Assembly: GCA_028023455.1 (NCBI GenBank)
Contig: JAQFVV010012424.1
Location: forward strand, 1,718,001-1,782,000
DNA: 64,000 nucleotides
Reading direction: 5' to 3'
Source of the DNA: Epiperipatus broadwayi
Taxonomy: Eukaryota; Onychophora; Udeonychophora; Euonychophora; Peripatidae
Under the pieces are notes generated by a model. That model saw only the letters and a list, made by a program, of their open reading frames with translations. It did not search any database and was not told the origin of the DNA. This document shows, in pieces, positions 62,961 to 64,000 of the stretch (positions are counted from its first letter, which is position 1; the number at the start of each line of letters is the position of its first letter). The position numbers and the translations under genes are program-made.

Positions 62961-64000
62961 ACGTAATCTAGCCACCTAAAATTCTCGAGCAAGTATTTCT
63001 AAGGCATGCCTTTAGGGATTTATACCTTTGCAATGCAAGAGTCTAAAGTAAGATTTATAAGACTAGCGGTGGACGTATATTTATTTAATTAAAGATATTT
63101 ATTAATAACTAAGGACTAACATTTATTTGAGAATGAATTATGTCACTAATGCAGGGACGTGGAATGTCTAAAAAGGCGATATGGAATGGCAGTATATTGA
63201 AACTACAAAGGCGTGAATGAGTTCAGAACAACGGGCTGGCATTCGCCATAGGCCCAAAGAGGTAAGGTGTCATATAAGCATAACTAGAGGCAAGTGGTTC
63301 GTGCCACGATTGCCTCCAGGCTGTAAGACTGTCGTCAAATCCTACGGGACATTCAATTGTCAGCTTGTGTAGGACGACTGGGGTTAATTTCAACCCTATA
63401 GAATCCGGAAAATTTAAGGCTTGTAATGGGTCATCGCATCTCTAAAATGTAACACGTGTATAATGCATAGATGATTCTGTTAAGATTTAAATATATTTCA
63501 TAACTCGGCCCTACATTATCAGCATTTAATAAAGAACGTTTGCGACTCTCAAAGAAATGCAATTTTATGGAATTATTAATTAAAATGTAATAAAATATAA
63601 AACAATATATAAACTGGGTGATTATTACAACTAATACGCCAGCCATTTGCTAAGCAGTAGACCCCTGCATTACAATAAATGAAGCATTGAATGCGTGTCG
63701 ATTTATATGAAAATATTAAGTTATTTATGAAAGTAAATATTAATGAAAATTTGACACGCATCCACTGTTTCAAGCGATCATAGATTTATACTTAGAAAAT
63801 TATGAGCATGCGATAATTATATAATAAAATGTAGATTTTAGAAATACGTACCCAAAAAAGATAAGAGTTAGGCAGGCTAGATTATTAAAGAAATTTACAT
63901 ATTAATTATTAAATTTATAGCATTACAAATGAGAATTTACAGTTTATAGTTTATAAGTTATATAAAGAATGAATAAGCTATAGCGGGATATTAGTAGAGT
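62961..64000. other. less A+T-rich patch, unidentified
   Basis: Between about 63150 and 63430 composition rises to near 45-50 percent G+C by eye (GGCTGGCATTCGCCATAGGC, CAAGTGGTTCGTGCCACGAT, GACTGGGGTTAATTTCAACC), unlike the rest of the window. No ORF over 75 codons. GCGTGTCGATTTATATG near 63692 and GACACGCATCC near 63752 form a small inverted pair (GCGTGTC). Possibly an LTR, an untranslated region or another repeat. Confidence 0.35.

Overview
The window looks like non-coding DNA from an animal nuclear genome. It is very A+T-rich (roughly three quarters A+T by eye), has no dense operon-like coding and no long intact ORF, and is filled with decayed eukaryotic transposable elements: RTE-like and other LINEs, a Penelope-like element with a GIY-YIG-type endonuclease, hAT elements, a pogo/Tigger-like transposase remnant, tRNA-like repeats and foldback repeats. 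The mix suggests an invertebrate, perhaps a mollusc such as a cephalopod, but that is inference from repeat style and no host gene confirms it. I find no convincing host protein-coding gene.

Layout. 0-10 kb: a 5'-truncated RTE-like LINE (1-1145), diverged AT-rich repeats, a large foldback repeat (4550-5245) and part of a dispersed repeat (7870-8110). 10-19 kb: two foldbacks (10589-10793; 13620-14184), the 3' end of a different LINE with a zinc-knuckle C-terminus (14430-15310), a second RTE-like LINE copy on the minus strand (16100-17065) and a pogo-like non-autonomous element (17809-18632). 19-29 kb: mostly featureless, with one Penelope-like fragment (24970-25790).

28.9-32.3 kb: a nearly complete but badly decayed RTE-like LINE (endonuclease plus reverse transcriptase) split by two later insertions, a composite repeat (29456-29996) and a hAT MITE with a perfect 8-bp target duplication (30391-30885). 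33.9-35.8 kb: a diverged tandem repeat holding a nearly perfect 143/145-bp hairpin (34064-34364), then a tRNA-like sequence on the minus strand (35694-35765). 36.9-41.9 kb: coiled-coil-coding debris with an in-frame 108-bp duplication, a second LINE type (endonuclease, RT, C-terminal zinc finger), a short RTE 3' end and a minus-strand pogo-like transposase remnant. 42.4-43.7 kb: a 1325-bp element with 57-bp terminal inverted repeats and a perfect 8-bp target duplication that I cannot assign to a superfamily with confidence.

44-64 kb: another LINE C-terminal fragment (44255-44745), a palindromic array of two short modules (46335-46885), a tRNA-like foldback (49098-49345), a GA microsatellite of about 380 bp (54157-54540), weak LINE remnants, and a 1567-bp hAT element (57245-58811) with TIRs, target duplication, a transposase C-terminus and an embedded LINE fragment. 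The last 3 kb hold small duplications and a less AT-rich patch I cannot identify.

Nothing here works as a pathway. The window is best read as layers of dead mobile elements. The unusual parts are the inverted-repeat structures and a repeat family whose ends are direct copies of a tRNA-like module.
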